In this document: in pieces, positions 25,701 through 38,000 of the stretch
Numbering within the stretch: the first letter of the stretch is position 1
How the letters are laid out: the number at the start of each line of letters is the position of its first letter
The notes under the pieces: model-generated
The model's input: the letters and a program-made list of their open reading frames with translations, nothing else
What the model was told of the DNA's origin: nothing
The model's database searches: none
From: Welwitschia mirabilis
Taxonomy: Eukaryota > Gnetophyta > Gnetopsida > Welwitschiales
Reading direction: 5' to 3'
Assembly (NCBI GenBank): GCA_051453625.1
Contig: JBOZIK010000001.1
Location: forward strand, 280,745,269-280,809,268
Length of the DNA stretch: 64,000 nt
Position numbers and translations under genes: made by a program

Positions 25701-26879
25701 AAAGAAGTTATATTATGACCAAAAGTCATCCTAATGGATGCAGCGGCTATTTAATCATTTTTCATCAAAGATGAAAATTGTACATTTAAAATGTTCACCT
25801 AGATTCTCAACATAAAGCCATGTAAATGATTTTCAAATTTTTCTTTGGTTTATTTGAAATTTGCTCTATGTATACTAGAGATCAACCATGGGTCAAAATT
25901 TTAGCTTCCTTCCTATAACTCCCTTAGATTTTTGACAGAGATTTCAACAATATAGAATAGCATTTAAAGTGACTTAAAAGATTCTTCTAACCTACTATGA
26001 TCCTAAGATAGGTATTTAGCAATGTTTTAAAAGATAATTCTATTTAATAAACACTATTAGTCATATAAATCACTCTTGTATCTTATCATGCACCTAGAGT
26101 AATGATCAATTTTGATCTAAATCTATTGATATTTATCCTGATTTCTTCTATTATTCATTAATTTTATTTTGCAAGCTTATTCATTACACTTACATTTATC
26201 AATTTGTCCTTCTCTATATCATAAACTAATTCAATTTCAAATTGATTTTTCTTGCAATGATTCTAAAAACAAGAAACATCTTTTTCATCTAAATCCATTT
26301 ACTTTTATGGTACCTACTATTTAAGATCTTTTTTTTGTATCTTATAATGTAGAACCTTGATACAAAAGCTCCTTAAGATGGATTTCTAGTAGGAGCATGC
26401 TTTGTTTTGTCTTTCTATTATGCCAGATATGCATGTAAGCAAGTGACTAATCTTCAATGAGACAAATATTGTATTGTGACTTTAGTTACTAATCAACTTA
26501 ATTAGGCTATTTAGAAATCTCCAATTTATTTCTTTTTCATGTTTAATTAGAAAAGAAAAAGAAATTTAACATCAATCTAAGATTTAATATGATCAAATTT
26601 CTCTCATCAAAAGTAGATTGTATTGGCTAAATATTCAAGACTATGAAACTAAGAAATTCTACAAGTTTCATAAGTATAATAATGATTAGATTTAGATGCA
26701 AATTCTTAGATCATTAGTGATCATAACCATGTTTTACTAGGATTATTTCAACATTTGAAATAAGTTTTTAAAGCTAAACATTTGTAATCATGATAGCCTT
26801 ATGGAAAGCATCTCTATTATTTGGATATGACTTACTTAAAAGCATTTTCAACTACTTTAGAAACCTATTACTTTACAAT
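25701..26879. other. AT-rich DNA upstream of the second LINE RT
   Basis: By position this could be the decayed endonuclease part of the LINE. I saw no endonuclease motif I would defend. Confidence 0.35.
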
Positions 26880-29600
26880 GGCTTCAAGAAGCCTATTTTT
26901 ATATGCTAAATAGGAAGGAACCTAGTGACAATGGTTTACCTATTAAAATTTTTAAATAGTATTTGAAATTAATTAATAATGATTATTTCAATGTTATTCA
27001 AGAAGCCCTTAATGATTGATCCTTAGGACCAAATATTAATAGGGGCATTTACTTAAGTCAAGAGACCTAAGAGTAATTGCAAATTGTAGATTAATCACTT
27101 TATTAAATATCTCTTATAAAACAGGAGGTAAAGTTTAGCCAAACATTTACCAAAAATAATTCCAAACATTATTTTTGAAGAACTCATATGAAGTAGATAT
27201 ATTTTAAATAATGTTATAGCTAGCTAGGAAGGATGCCAATGGGTAACGGATACCAATCAAGATATAGATTTGGTTTTGCCAAAGTCTATGATAGGGTACA
27301 ATGGAATTTATTTATTAAAATTTTAAGAGTTTAGGCTTTTGGACCTTACTTTGTCAAAATGAGGATACGTCTCTTCTATGATGCTAGCATAACCACAGAT
27401 ATAGGTGTGTCTTCATGTTTTCTTATGCAATGTTTTATTTTCCATGTTGTCCTTTGGATTCTTTATTATTCATCATCATAATAAAATTTTCGTGTCATGA
27501 TATTAGAAAAGATGAACATGATGCTCCAACTCAAGGAATTTAGACTTAACAAAACCAATCATAGCTTATTAATATGCACTTTGTAGATGATTCTTTTTTT
27601 CTTTATTATGGATCAGCCTAATTTTATTAATAGATTGTTGTTTATGATTTAAAAATATTGTGCCCTTTCAAGTTCCAATATCAGTTGGGATGAATCTTCA
27701 GTTATTTGTGGAAATCAAAACTTAGGTCGACTTTCTAACAAACCTTGAAAAATCTTATTTGAAAATAACATTTTCAAAGCTTTAGGAATATCTTTTTCTT
27801 TTGGGGATATAAATTTCACTCTTTGAAGGAGACTATAAATAGAATTAAAAAAAAGGTTGACAAATGAAAGGTGAAAAGCTATTCTGTATAGGTAAATTTT
27901 TAGTTTGCAAAAGCATCATAGTTATAACTCATGTGTATTACTCTTCTTATGAGGCTTCTTCTAGATCTCATTATCAAAATCTTAAAGTTATTTTATGGGA
28001 TTTTATGTAATCAAATAATAGTAAGTATAAAGGATCCAACAAATTTTCTTGGCAATATTATTGTTTACCTAAATCAAATGGTGGTTTAAGGCTAATCAAC
28101 ATCTATATTTTGGCTCAAGAAATGCATGTAAAATGGATTACTAACATCTTTACTCATACTAATCTTCTCTTTTAGTTGTGATTTAAATGTCTTAGACTCT
28201 AATCTCTTAAGCATCATTACTATTGACAAGGTCTTCATCCTATTAATTGAATTTTATTCTACAATCTTTGTTAAAATTTCTAGAGCACATGTTTTCTATA
28301 ACATACAAAAGGCTTGACAAAATATTTCTCAATATTTGAGTAAGAATATAATCATTATTCATTAAAAAATTACTTACAATTCATCAGTCCAGAATGACTC
28401 CTCTCTAGCATCTTTAGTAGTGTAAGATTCTTGGTTGTTTAGAAGATGATTTGCTAATGGAGTTAATTATTTGACTTGCATCAAACTTCACAATAATTGG
28501 GTTAGTTGAGAAGACTTGAATGCTTTCTATGCATTGACGCTTAGATTGCATTAGGTTCTTCTTTCCTGAAAGGAATTTTTTATTGTAATCATTTCAGGTT
28601 TCTAATGGTTTAGATAATCCAATGGAAAGTCTTCGATGGTAAGATGGCCAAAATCTAATCCTTTATAAGATAAAGAAAGCTTATCCTCTTTAGTCACAAA
28701 TTAATATTAGTCAATCATGTAAGAAGAAACAAGGAACAAAAGATGTAGAACACCAATGAACTCTCTAGTTTTAAAAACCTATGGAAGACTTATTTACTTC
28801 CAAAATATCAACGTTTTAGTGGTTTATTTTACACCAAGGATTGCTATGTCGAAAGAGGCTTTAAATTTTGAATATCCACAGTATTTGATGTCCTTTGTGC
28901 AAAGACAAAGAAAATTTCATTCATACTTTTTATAATTATCGAGACACTTAAAGTGTATGGATAGGAGTTTATGTAGGCCTCCATCACTAATGTCCTATTT
29001 GAAAGCAAGCCATTTTGGCAAATGAGCTAAGGCTTCCTCCTTACAAGCATTTTCTATGGAGACATTTACATCCATGCATGGTTCACTACATTTGGTGTCT
29101 TCTTTGCAAACTTTATCATGTCCAATGTAAGCATAAGAATTTCTTTAATGTCCTTTAGACAATGCTAATATTTTACAATTCCTAACATTCTAGATTTAAT
29201 TTGGATGTAAGTGAATTACCTTTTATAGCTTATTGAGCACTGGTTAGATGATCCTTGTTTACTTTTCTAAATCCCTCCTTGTGGATCTCCACTGACAGAT
29301 CCTCCTCATCACATGGGTAGCACAAATGATAGGAAGTGTCAGCACAACCCCTTCATTGAAGTTGTAGTACAACATCAAACAATTAGAGTGCATACCTTTT
29401 TGAGAGTAATTTTATCCCCTTGGGTAATTTGGAAAATATTGTGGAAAACTAATAAGTCTTTCTATTTCATTTTCATTTCAATAAGTTGTTTCAATCCCCT
29501 TGTTTCCTTTCTCTCCTTTTTTTTTAAAAGAAAATTCAAACTATGGATTTTTATGCTTTTGTTGTTCTTGGTTGGTAGCTAGGTCTAACTTTGATGATGA
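26880..29600 (+). pseudogene. Second LINE relic: reverse transcriptase and C-terminal region
   Basis: Decayed plus-strand frames follow plant L1 RT block by block. DYFNVIQEALND with GPNINRGI (about 26,980-27,045), a VIANCRLITLLNISYKT block (about 27,073-27,125), LAKHLPKIIPNIIFEEL (about 27,137), FAKVYDRVQWNLFIKIL (about 27,278) and the catalytic FVDDSFFL at 27,580-27,603 all appear in order. Downstream, a GWDESS-like segment, KKRLTNERWKAI (about 27,850) and GGLRLINI (about 28,081) match the region after RT, and 29,000-29,160 resembles the C-terminal zinc-finger segment of LINE ORF2. The two RT aspartates survive, but stops and frameshifts occur every few dozen codons. The upstream endonuclease region, which would lie before 26.9 kb, is not recognisable. 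The 3' end is not defined by a poly(A) run. Confidence 0.75.
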
Positions 29601-29754
29601 TGTATTGAACCTTTCTCTTTTAATTAAGCTTGGGGCCCTACATCCCCCATAGTGGGTTCGTAAAATGCTTTGTTAATCTCTTCAAAAGCTCTATGCCTTA
29701 AATTGTTGTGTTGTATTTTGATGACCATCTTTTTGAAAACAATATTGTCTTCTT

Positions 29755-29897
29755 TAGTGTGGGGAACATAAAGCTTAAAACTTTTAGTGAATATATATCT
29801 ACTAGTAAGCATAACCACCACAATTATTAGTGTGGGGGATGTTAAACTTAAAACTTTTAGTTACCCATACATCTACTAGGAAGTATAACCATCACAA
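29755..29897. repeat. Imperfect tandem duplication, about 74-bp period
   Basis: The block AGTGTGGGG...AAACTTTTAG...ATCTACTAG...CATAACCACCACAA (29,755-29,823) recurs at 29,829-29,897 with scattered differences. It lies directly beside the tRNA-like segment and may be part of the same SINE-like unit. Confidence 0.8.
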
Positions 29898-29952
29898 GTG
29901 CCCAAACAAATGGTTGGATTACACCTAGGGCTTTAATAATTATCAAGGAGGA

Positions 29953-30016
29953 CATCTCAATATTTAAACCTACAATCTCTTAAATGAAGGATTAGATTCC
30001 CTAGAAACTGAACTAC
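29953..30016 (-). mobile_element. tRNA-like segment, probable SINE head
   Basis: On the minus strand, GGTAGTTCAGTTTCTAGG resembles a tRNA 5' end with an RNA polymerase III A box (T-A-G-T-T-C-A-G). GTAGGTTTAAATATTG, about 45 bases further on, sits where the B box should be and is a decayed form of G-G-T-T-C-G-A-A-T. The spacing is tRNA-like, but the B box is too decayed for a working tRNA. With the duplicated block downstream (29,755-29,897) this fits a tRNA-derived SINE. No target-site duplication or tail was established. Confidence 0.5.
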
Positions 30017-30184
30017 CTTCCCATTAGCATTGGCTTTTTTAGTGAATAGATTTAATAAATAGATTATAATTACAACGCATAAGAATTAAAATATAATAAT
30101 TAAAATGTGACATTATATGAAACACCTAACCAACATCTCGAAAAACAAACATATATGCTAATACTTGTTTCAGCACTTGTTATT

Positions 30185-30352
30185 TCAAAGAACTACCTTT
30201 TAAAAACCTATTCTTTTCCACAGAACTTTAAGAAGAACGTTTAAGAAAAGCGTTTTTATATCAAAGAACTAGCCTTTAAAAACCTTTTCTTTTCAACAAA
30301 AAAAAAAAACCCTATTCTTTTCGACAGCACTTAAGAAAAACGTTCAGGAAAA
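30185..30352. repeat. Imperfect tandem repeat upstream of the CpG-rich region
   Basis: Two diverged units share CAAAGAACTA, CCTTTTAAAAACC, TTCTTTTC-ACA and AAGAANAACGTT-AGAAAAG. The first covers about 30,185-30,257 and the second about 30,259-30,352. The second unit contains a run of A's. Confidence 0.65.
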
Positions 30353-30369
30353 GTGTTATTTTCAATTTA

Positions 30370-30767
30370 AAAAAAGAAGCAAATCGCTCACGGAGAAACC
30401 GAGGTGGCTGAGCATTGACCAAAATGTGCATGGCATTGCAACAAGACAAGTGGCCACGCCGTTCAACGCCAATTACGTCGTTAAGCTTTTAATGAAAAGA
30501 CATTATTCTGGCGATTTCCGTATTCGCCAATTTTATACAAAACAAGATTTTATTCATTTACTATGTCGCCATTGCCTGTCAAAACAGACGTCAACAGCCA
30601 TGACTGAAACAAAAATAGCAGAAAATAAACATAAAATTCTTGTCCGAGTTGTGGCACGAGTTTCGAAACTCATTCCCTTGGACGTCCTACTCGCAAGCCA
30701 CTACCGCAAGGGAACTTTCCACCTCGAATTTTCAAGGCTACTTTTTTCTCTTGCGGAGTAGCTGCAG
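30370..30767 (+). promoter_or_regulatory. CpG-richer stretch: candidate promoter and untranslated first exon
   Basis: Unlike the CpG-depleted surroundings, this 400-base stretch keeps many CpG sites (for example GCCACGCCGTTCAACGCC at about 30,451 and GACGTCCTACTCGC at about 30,680). That is what unmethylated plant promoters and first exons look like. It ends in GCTGCAG|GTGAGC, a consensus 5' splice site after base 30,767. The kinase gene's ATG lies 8.8 kb downstream on the same strand, with acceptor-like TTCATAACAG ending near 39,510. An untranslated first exon spliced across this distance is an inference. An open frame of 111 codons (30,426-30,761) lies inside but matches nothing I know. Confidence 0.4.
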
Positions 30768-32796
30768 GTGAGCCACCTGTTCAGGACTGAATCTTCTGTC
30801 TGAAGAAATAAGGTTTGAAACGCTTGCGGAATTTGCTTTTATCTGAAACTTTCAAAATTTCAAAGCAACCGCAGTTAGATTTGTTTAGCGTAGAAAAGCA
30901 TTTTGAGAGCCATTGTTATTATTAGTATCGCCCCTTTTTGCTGAATTTGATCCCCGTTCTATTTAGCAGGTCTTTGAATTTCAAAATTTCGATGAATTCA
31001 AATTGGTTATGACTGTAAACGGTTTTCTATGCTTGATATATTGTATACGTTGCCTTTCATTTTTTCTTTGGACGTGAATTTTATCGCATTTAATCTTGTA
31101 AGAATTCTTGAGGATATCCAATTTAAATTCATTCTCCTTTAAAGACCGTAGTAACTTTGAATTTACGTTGCTTCTCTGTTCATCTTGATTTGTTTTATGT
31201 GTATCGGTTGCTATTGCCCTGCATCTGCCTTACAATTTCATTTTAATTTTATCACTTAGACAAGTTTTATTAACGAATAAGTTTGTTTTCTTTTCTTTTC
31301 CACATATTACCTTCGTATAAGGTTGTCATTCATCTTAGTGGTTTCGAACCCTGCATTATTTGAACCTAAGGACTTAAAGGGCCGTCTTGCATATTTAAGG
31401 AAGTTACTTTTTTTGAATGGATGTCCAGCATGAGTTGCATCTAGTTATCTATTACAGTAGATGAAGACACAAGCGAACTCGTTATCTATTACAATAGATG
31501 ATGACCAAAATGACGTTGAGTTACAAACATGAACATTTTCCATGATATGAGAGATCTCTATAGTCATGAACCTTAGATATTTAATTTTTCTCAAATTTGC
31601 AGTTCTTCATTGTGATGGCAATTTTTAATTTGCACTGATAAATAACATTGGCATGGTAGAATTCTAAATAACAGTTTATATGTTACACATCTCTTAGTAT
31701 TCGACTATGACCTTGAGCAATATGAAAATTGAAAACTAATCTCAAAAGTTAAATTCCAAGATGAAAATAGGATAGACGTGCAAAGAAAATGTGCCCTGAC
31801 TACCAAATGACAACCTTCTAGATCCTAGGACATTTGAGAAATCCTGATTTCTCTGTTTACTACTTTGCACATAGTGTTGTTGGTCTTTCTTTTCTACATC
31901 TCTGGATTGGTGCAGCCTTCTGACTAGTGTTTTGTTTTATTGGTTATATTCCAGGCTTCTAGCAACCCTGAGTTTGTTTTCAGGGCCAGCATTTTGACAA
32001 CTGTTTCGCAAATTACAAAGGTCCTAAAATTTGTAGAAAAAAATCGAAAACAAGAAAGATTGCTTGTGCAACCAGTCATGGATGAATACTTTTAGAAATA
32101 ATTCTTGTATCCTCTAGGGAAATTCATACATAAAAACTGCCTTGAAATAGGCTACTATGGAAGTTTGATACTAATACCTTTATAGGGCAACACTAGGTTG
32201 AAATGCATAGGTTCTAAGGTCTGAAAACTAAATTTATTGGACACTATATTTGGTAGTCCTAGAGAATAGAAACGATGTCAGTCTGTCAGCTAATGTTGGC
32301 AAAAGTTATATGCTAGTATTGCTATTCTAATATCTGACCTACATTGCATGTTTTGGGCTTATTCTAATGGATCCAAGGGGGCTAAGAAGTAAGAATATTG
32401 AGCTTGACTGATATTTTTTAATCAGAAAATGTGGTCCTAATGTGAACTAAATTATGACCTGTTGTGTGCTAGAATACAACTCAGGTGTAGAATTAGTTGA
32501 TGGCTAATAAATCAATGGCTTAAGCGATATATAGGAGAGAGATTTAGGGTAAAATAGCAAACAACCTCTCAATACCTTCTAACCACCATATATCTTCTTT
32601 TCCTTTTTATTCTAAGTTACAATTTATTTACTAACTGCTGATATGTGATTTTATGATCCAATCCATCTTTTACAATCACATGGGTTGAATATAAGAATAT
32701 AGCAAAGAAGGGAATCAAATAGAATTTAGCTTTGCATCATAACATTTGCTAACTTGAAGAAAAAATCACCAATCATCAAAGATAAGTCCAACACTA
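30768..32796. other. Possible first intron, no feature recognised
   Basis: AT-rich DNA with no open frame or repeat boundary that I can support. It is less AT-rich and less decayed-looking than the repeats further on. Confidence 0.4.
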
Positions 32797-33103
32797 TCAG
32801 TCCAAGGGTTGCTTTGCTTTCCTTGCCCATTTCATTAAGTAATCAGTAGTTCGATCCTTCTCCTGTAGGAGTTCTTGCCCATTGTCATTGTCTTGGTCAC
32901 AACATCTTCTGCATCCTCCTTTGTGTCTGCGACAATCCTTTCTAGATAGCTTTTGTGATGAAATGATACTAAACATTGGTATGTTTGGTTGGAGAATGGA
33001 ATGTTGCAGTTTTAGCCAAGCATATGGCACTTTTTGGTATCATGTAAGGCCTCCCACTTCTCTTGTTTAAAGCTGACCATCCAAGCAAATATCTGAACCA
33101 TAT
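32797..33103 (-). pseudogene. Copia RNase H / pol C-terminal fragment
   Basis: The minus-strand frame contains YLLGWSALNKRSGRP followed by ICLAKTATFHSPTKHTNV (about 32,975-33,030), the end of the copia RNase H domain (family pattern: A-K-N-P-x-x-H-x-R-T-K-H-I). It abuts the plus-strand copia LTR at 33,104. The first part (33,030-33,103) is homologous to 34,810-34,892 on the other side of that inserted element. Confidence 0.7.
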
Positions 33104-34794
33104 TGTTAGGGTTAAAGCCAAATCATGTGTTTCAGCTCTTGTGTTATGTTGTAACATTGTAAAAGAAGATTAACCCTTCGTAGTCCATTTATAAGAAGTA
33201 ATTCAAGTTAAAATACAAAGCGACGCCTGTGAATCAATAAGGGAGCAAGGCATGTAATGAAATGGAGGGTGAGATGTAGGGTTTCAAGATTGGTGTGGGT
33301 TAAAACCTAATTCTATTTAAAGGGCTTTGGTCCTTGTGTATTGTATAGTGGTGAGGTCATTTGCATAAGAGATAATAGAGCTCTTTCTCCTCTTGTGGAT
33401 GTTTCCCTCTACCTTTGAGTGTTGTACCATGTGAAGCTATAGTGTCTTGTGGATTTTCTTGTCTTTTTCATTCTTCTACATTTTTATGCATCATTATTCT
33501 TATTGTTGCTCCTTCTTAGCAATTAAAGAATAAGGTTTTGATCCTTGTGTTTTTGCAGTTGCATGAACAAGGAAGTAGCACGGAGGCCTAAAAAAGGTGG
33601 AGTTGGGGTTTTTCACTCCATTGGAGCTCTGTTTGTCCAATTTTGAGATTGAAGCAAATCTCTGAGGACATGTAGTTTGAACTTGGAGGAATTGTGGCTT
33701 TGCTTAGAGCCATAGTTGATTGGTTTTTTCTTTTCTTATAGACTCTTGATTCGATGGGAGCCACAGATGCAAATACAACTACTGTTGAAACGTTTGATTG
33801 GAAGCACTATGATTTGTGGAAGATGAAATTCACATATGTATTGTATGAGAAACTATGGGATGCTACTCATTTTGAAATCCTTTGTGTTTGTTTGAGGAGG
33901 AATGGTTGAGGCTTAATCAAAGGGCATCTTGGCTTATTTTGGAGGTGCATTGCAGATTCAATGTAGACCAAGTACCTAGAATAATAGATGACAATAGGTT
34001 TATTAAAGAAGATGGATAGTGTTTCTAGGTTATGAATGCATGCAATGGTGTGTTTATCTTCACAGAAATTGGCTGCATTGAACTCCTCTTGAATAGGGAG
34101 ATTGCATCATGCTATTCTCTTAGTTTGGTGTAAGATCTTTATATGCTAAATGGTTTTGGAAGCAATTGGTTCTATTGTTGGAAAAAACTCATGAGCTTCC
34201 AATTATTATGGTTGGCACCCAATTGTTCTCTACCATGATCTAGCTTATTTTGGTCAGTTTGGGCAAGGATGCTTTCGACTTGCTAATGGTTGTTTTAGTG
34301 GTAGACACCATTACAACAAGATGATATGCGACATTAGAGATGACTTGATAACACCCCTAGATCTTGGAGGCCAAATTAGTATTCCAATTGCTTTGCATGT
34401 TGGAAAAGAAAATTTTATCTTCAACTGAGAGATTGTTAGGGTTTGAAGCCAAATCTTGTGTTTGAGCTCTTGTGTTATGTAGTAATGTCATAAAAGGAAG
34501 ATTAGTAGTCCATTTAGATGTTGTAATTAAAGTTAAAATATAAGGTGAGATCTGTGAATAAATGAGGGAGTGAGACATGTAATTAAATGGATGGTGAGAT
34601 TTGGAGTTTCTAGCTTGGCTTATCCCATCTAAAGGGCTTGGGTCCTTATGTATTGTATGGTGCAAGTTCATTTGCATAATAGATAATAAAGCTCTTTCTT
34701 TGCGTTTTACCATTCAAATTTGCAGTGTCTTGTGGATTTTCCTTTCTTTTTCCCTTTTTTGCTTTTTCATGCTTCATTGTTCTTATTGTTAACA
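33104..34794 (+). mobile_element. Short copia element with two LTRs and a gag fragment
   Basis: The 5' LTR (33,104 to about 33,512) and 3' LTR (34,434-34,794) both start TGTTAGGGTT and share long stretches, including AAAGGGCTT-GGTCCTTNTGT and ATAGATAATA-AGCTCTTTC. The 3' LTR ends TTGTTAACA. GAGAGAT just before it fits a polypurine tract. The internal part, about 0.9 kb, starts near 33,755 with MGATDANTTTVETFDWKHYD and continues LWKMKF, the N-terminus of copia gag, then decays. There is no pol, so the element is non-autonomous (or deleted). The LTRs are clearly diverged, so the insertion is old. It lies within a minus-strand copia RNase H sequence. Confidence 0.7.
33755..34430 (+). pseudogene. 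Copia gag N-terminal fragment
   Basis: The ATG at 33,755 opens a frame giving ETFDWKHYDLWKMKF, the usual gag start of copia elements, then VLYEKLWDAT. Stops begin after about 50 codons, and the rest is recognisable only by position. It is internal to the short two-LTR element. Confidence 0.65.
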
Positions 34795-36500
34795 CTGCAC
34801 ATAAACTTTGGTTTTTCAAAACAAACAAGATGTCCCACTTCCTTTGTTTAAAGCCAAACCATCCAAGCAAATATTGCAACCATATAATTTGCTTAGCTGC
34901 CTCAGTGAGAGCAATGTATTCAATCTCTATACTCAACAAGAAAGCATCTTGTTGAAGATGAAATAATGAACTTATTGCATTACAATCAAGAGTAAAGACA
35001 TAACTAGTGGTTGATCTTTGAGGATCTCTATGACTTGCAAACCTGGCATCTACAAAGTAACATGAAATTTATTGTCAACAAAACACAAAGCATCATGTTG
35101 TAACCCCTTTATGTACCAAAGTATCCATTTCACTACTTCCCAATGGTCGAAACTTGAAACTCGGATTGTTCATATAGTTTGGAGATATGATGTGATGTCT
35201 AGATGAGTATTGATCATAGCAGACTACAAGTACACACCATAGCAGACATGATGCTGTCAACAACAAATGTGTAAAGAATGGAGGCCATTGGCTTTTCACC
35301 CTCTTTAGAGTTAAGATAGCCCTTAGATAATTGAAAATTTGATGCCAAAGGAGTACTAACAAGATTGTAGTTTTGCATATGAAAGTGTTTGAATACTTTA
35401 TTGATATAATCGGTGTGACTCAACCATAGCTTATTGTTGCTTCTATCCTATCGATTCTTAACGAGACCTAGATCACTAGTTGCTTTAAGCAAGTCATCAA
35501 CATGGAATGACAATTTACCTATCATTGAAACACGTAAATACACACGATGAGTAACTTCACGTCCAGTGTACTGTTATTCCTTCGTAAAGAATCAGATTTC
35601 CTATAACACTGTCTAAAAGCTTGTTTTAAGTCGTACAAGCTCCTCCTTTATCTATACACAAGCTTGGAATTAGAATTCACAGAACGAGTTGGTTGTTCCA
35701 TGTAGATCTCCTCTAGGTCACCAGGTGCTAAAGCATTTTTAACGTACAATTGCTCTAATTTCAAATCTGGACATGTCACTAAAAATAAAATGAAATTGAC
35801 TTAAGCATGTTTTACTACATGTGAGAAAATTTTAGTAAAATCAATGCTAGGCTTCTGCTTAGAGCCTTTAGCTACCAATATGGCCTTGTATCTCTTCTCA
35901 TCCTTACCCTCTTCTTGGATCTTATATAGCCATGTATTAGGGAGAGCACGTTTGTTTTGGGGAAGAGGCACAATGTCCCATGTTTTGTCCTTACAGAAAG
36001 AGTGAATTTGCTCTTGCATGGCCTCAAGCCCTTTTTCAAAATCAAGGCCACTGATTCCTTCTTTGTAAGATTCAGGTTCATCACAAAAGCATATAGAATG
36101 TAATTCAAATAAGAAAAATACCTTTTAGGAGGTCTAGATACTGTCATTGACCTTCTCAAAGGAATTTGTAAGTTTGGATGCATGTCCTTACCACCATCAC
36201 TACTAGAATCTGTTTTGGAACTATCATTATATGAGGTTCTTTTCTCTTCATCTTCTTGATCTTGGACTTTAAAAGTTGCTTGTTGGGTGTTAGGAACAAT
36301 ACTCTCCTCATCTTGTGCCTTCTTAGGGGAAAGGAAAAAGATGAAGGCCAGATTATGTGAGTTGAACATTTTCTGATTCATGGGATCCTAGAGTTTATGT
36401 CCTTTATGGCCATTACTGTGGCCAAGCAAAGCACACCTATATGCAGGGACATCCAACTTGGATGTGGCAAACACATGACTCTAAGATAAACAGATTGTGG
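34795..36500 (-). pseudogene. Copia pol relic: integrase end, reverse transcriptase, RNase H
   Basis: On the minus strand, SHVFATSKLDVPAYRCALLG (about 36,420-36,480) matches the integrase C-terminal/GKGY region. The stretch 35,801-36,019 gives TWDIVPLPQNKRALPNTWLY, then KAILVAKGSKQKPSIDFTKIF, the start of copia RT. The catalytic Y-V-D-D reads HVDDLL (35,493-35,504). A deletion follows and then LWLSHTDYINKVFKHF and STPLASNFQLSKG (35,214-35,423). RNase H follows as YIALTEAAKQIIWLQYLLGW (about 34,860-34,920). The polyprotein is broken by frameshifts and stops and its 3' end is interrupted by the plus-strand element at 33.1-34.8 kb. Confidence 0.8.
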
Positions 36501-36964
36501 ATGCCAGTTCCTTTGATTTTCATGTACCAAGCTACTTTTACAACTCTACAATATTGGAAACACAAAGAAACAAACAAGGTGTTAGAGGAGATGTTCTTGT
36601 TTTTTACTTCTTTTAGTTCTATATCACCTATTTTCGGTATCTTTCATATAGGAGGGTACCCTATGTGCCCATGCTGACTTGCATTCATCTTATACGCAAA
36701 GTCACAACACGCATTTATATAAGCTTCCCAAAATGTTGAATTGAAGTTCTAGTATTGTGAATGAGATACCTTTTTTTCCTTGAATACATAGAGAGGAAAT
36801 TGAAAATCCGACTCTAGGATGATTAGTGCACCACTAACACTAGGAGTGGTAGCTCTCCAAAACAGGAGCTGTATCAGATGCAAAATAGTCCTACTTTCAA
36901 TTCTATTCCTTAGCTCCCAAGACACTACTTTCTGCCCTTGGAAAGTAGAAGGCTTCATCTTCAA
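36501..36964. other. Unassigned stretch between copia and LINE relics
   Basis: Contains a 71-codon minus-strand open frame (36,749-36,964) with no motif I recognise. It could be a decayed end of the neighbouring LINE or a host fragment. Confidence 0.35.
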
Positions 36965-38000
36965 TTAACCTACTAGCTTGAGGGCTAGAGGAAAAAGGAA
37001 GGCGGGATCATCTTAGCATGATAAACATTGGGTTATCCACCACCTTCACCATGGAAGACTAGCCAAGAATGAAAGAACGAGAACATTAGAATATGCAAAT
37101 AATAACATTGCATCTCAAAATGTAATTCCTTTTCAAATTTTTAGACTTGTTTTCCATTTAGTAATAGTTAAATTGCAAATAGATTGAATAGGAGATTCTT
37201 TTCTTCTAAATAGTCTTAAATTACGCTCTTTTCAAACCTGCCATAGGACGTGAGGAAGGAAATGACAAAAAGTAATATTCACTTGTACGCCAAGTCCATT
37301 GTTTGATTAAAGTGTTCAACATCATTGGGAAGAACCATATGCTATTTTTGGATTGAAAAAGTGAAATCTTAAACTTGTCTTCTTCATGCACAATGAAGAA
37401 AATGATGTCTAGAACATTCTTCTTCATTTTTGCAAATGTAGCAGTGATTTGTAATTGCCCAATCACATTTTCGAAAATCCTTTGAAAAAGGTAATTTAAT
37501 CCAATTGCACTAAAAACAAGTAGCTTTAGGCTAATTCTAGTTTTTTCCCATCTAATTGCTGTGTTGTCTAGAGGATAACTTCAAAGAGTATCATAAGCTT
37601 CTGAAGATTTGAAATTATTTTTATCTTGTGATTTTTAATTTCCATGTATATCCAAATGCATATAATTGTTTAACCAATCCCCTAATTTTACAAACCATTC
37701 CAAATTCTAGAGTCTCCAATCATATGTGGACCTTCAAAGAAATTTTCAAAGTGATCTAAATAGTTAGCCTTTAACACTTGAACACAGTTTCCAATCTTTG
37801 TATGTAACAACCAAACTATTTTAGCTAAGAGTGAGAGATTTAACTCATGAAGTCCTTTTATGCGAAAACCACCTTTGTTCCGTGATTTGCACACAGAATC
37901 TCAATTTCTTAAATAAAAATGCTTCTCATCGTCATTGCTTTCCCATTAAAAAAATTCGTTCCAGCTTTTGCATGTACTTGACAACTTCTTTTTGAGTTCA
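36965..38000 (-). pseudogene. Third LINE relic: ORF2 C-terminal region with zinc finger
   Basis: Minus-strand frame 37,688-37,894 reads CKSRNKGGFRIKGLHELNLS followed by LLAKIVWLL and QVLKANYL. This is the block after RT in plant L1 ORF2 (family: P-K-x-x-G-G-L-G-I-R-D-L, then A-L-L-A-K). A preceding piece (about 37,900-37,970) fits the W-x-G-K block. Further on, CYICKNEEECSRHHFLHC (about 37,400-37,450) has the cysteine and histidine pattern of the C-terminal zinc finger (zf-RVT). Only the 3' portion is present, as is usual for a 5'-truncated insertion, and it carries frameshifts. Confidence 0.75.

Noticed and set aside
30426-30761. 111-codon open frame in the CpG-rich region as a protein gene
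   Set aside because: No motif or domain is recognisable, and a consensus splice donor just after it fits an untranslated exon better. It remains possible but unsupported.
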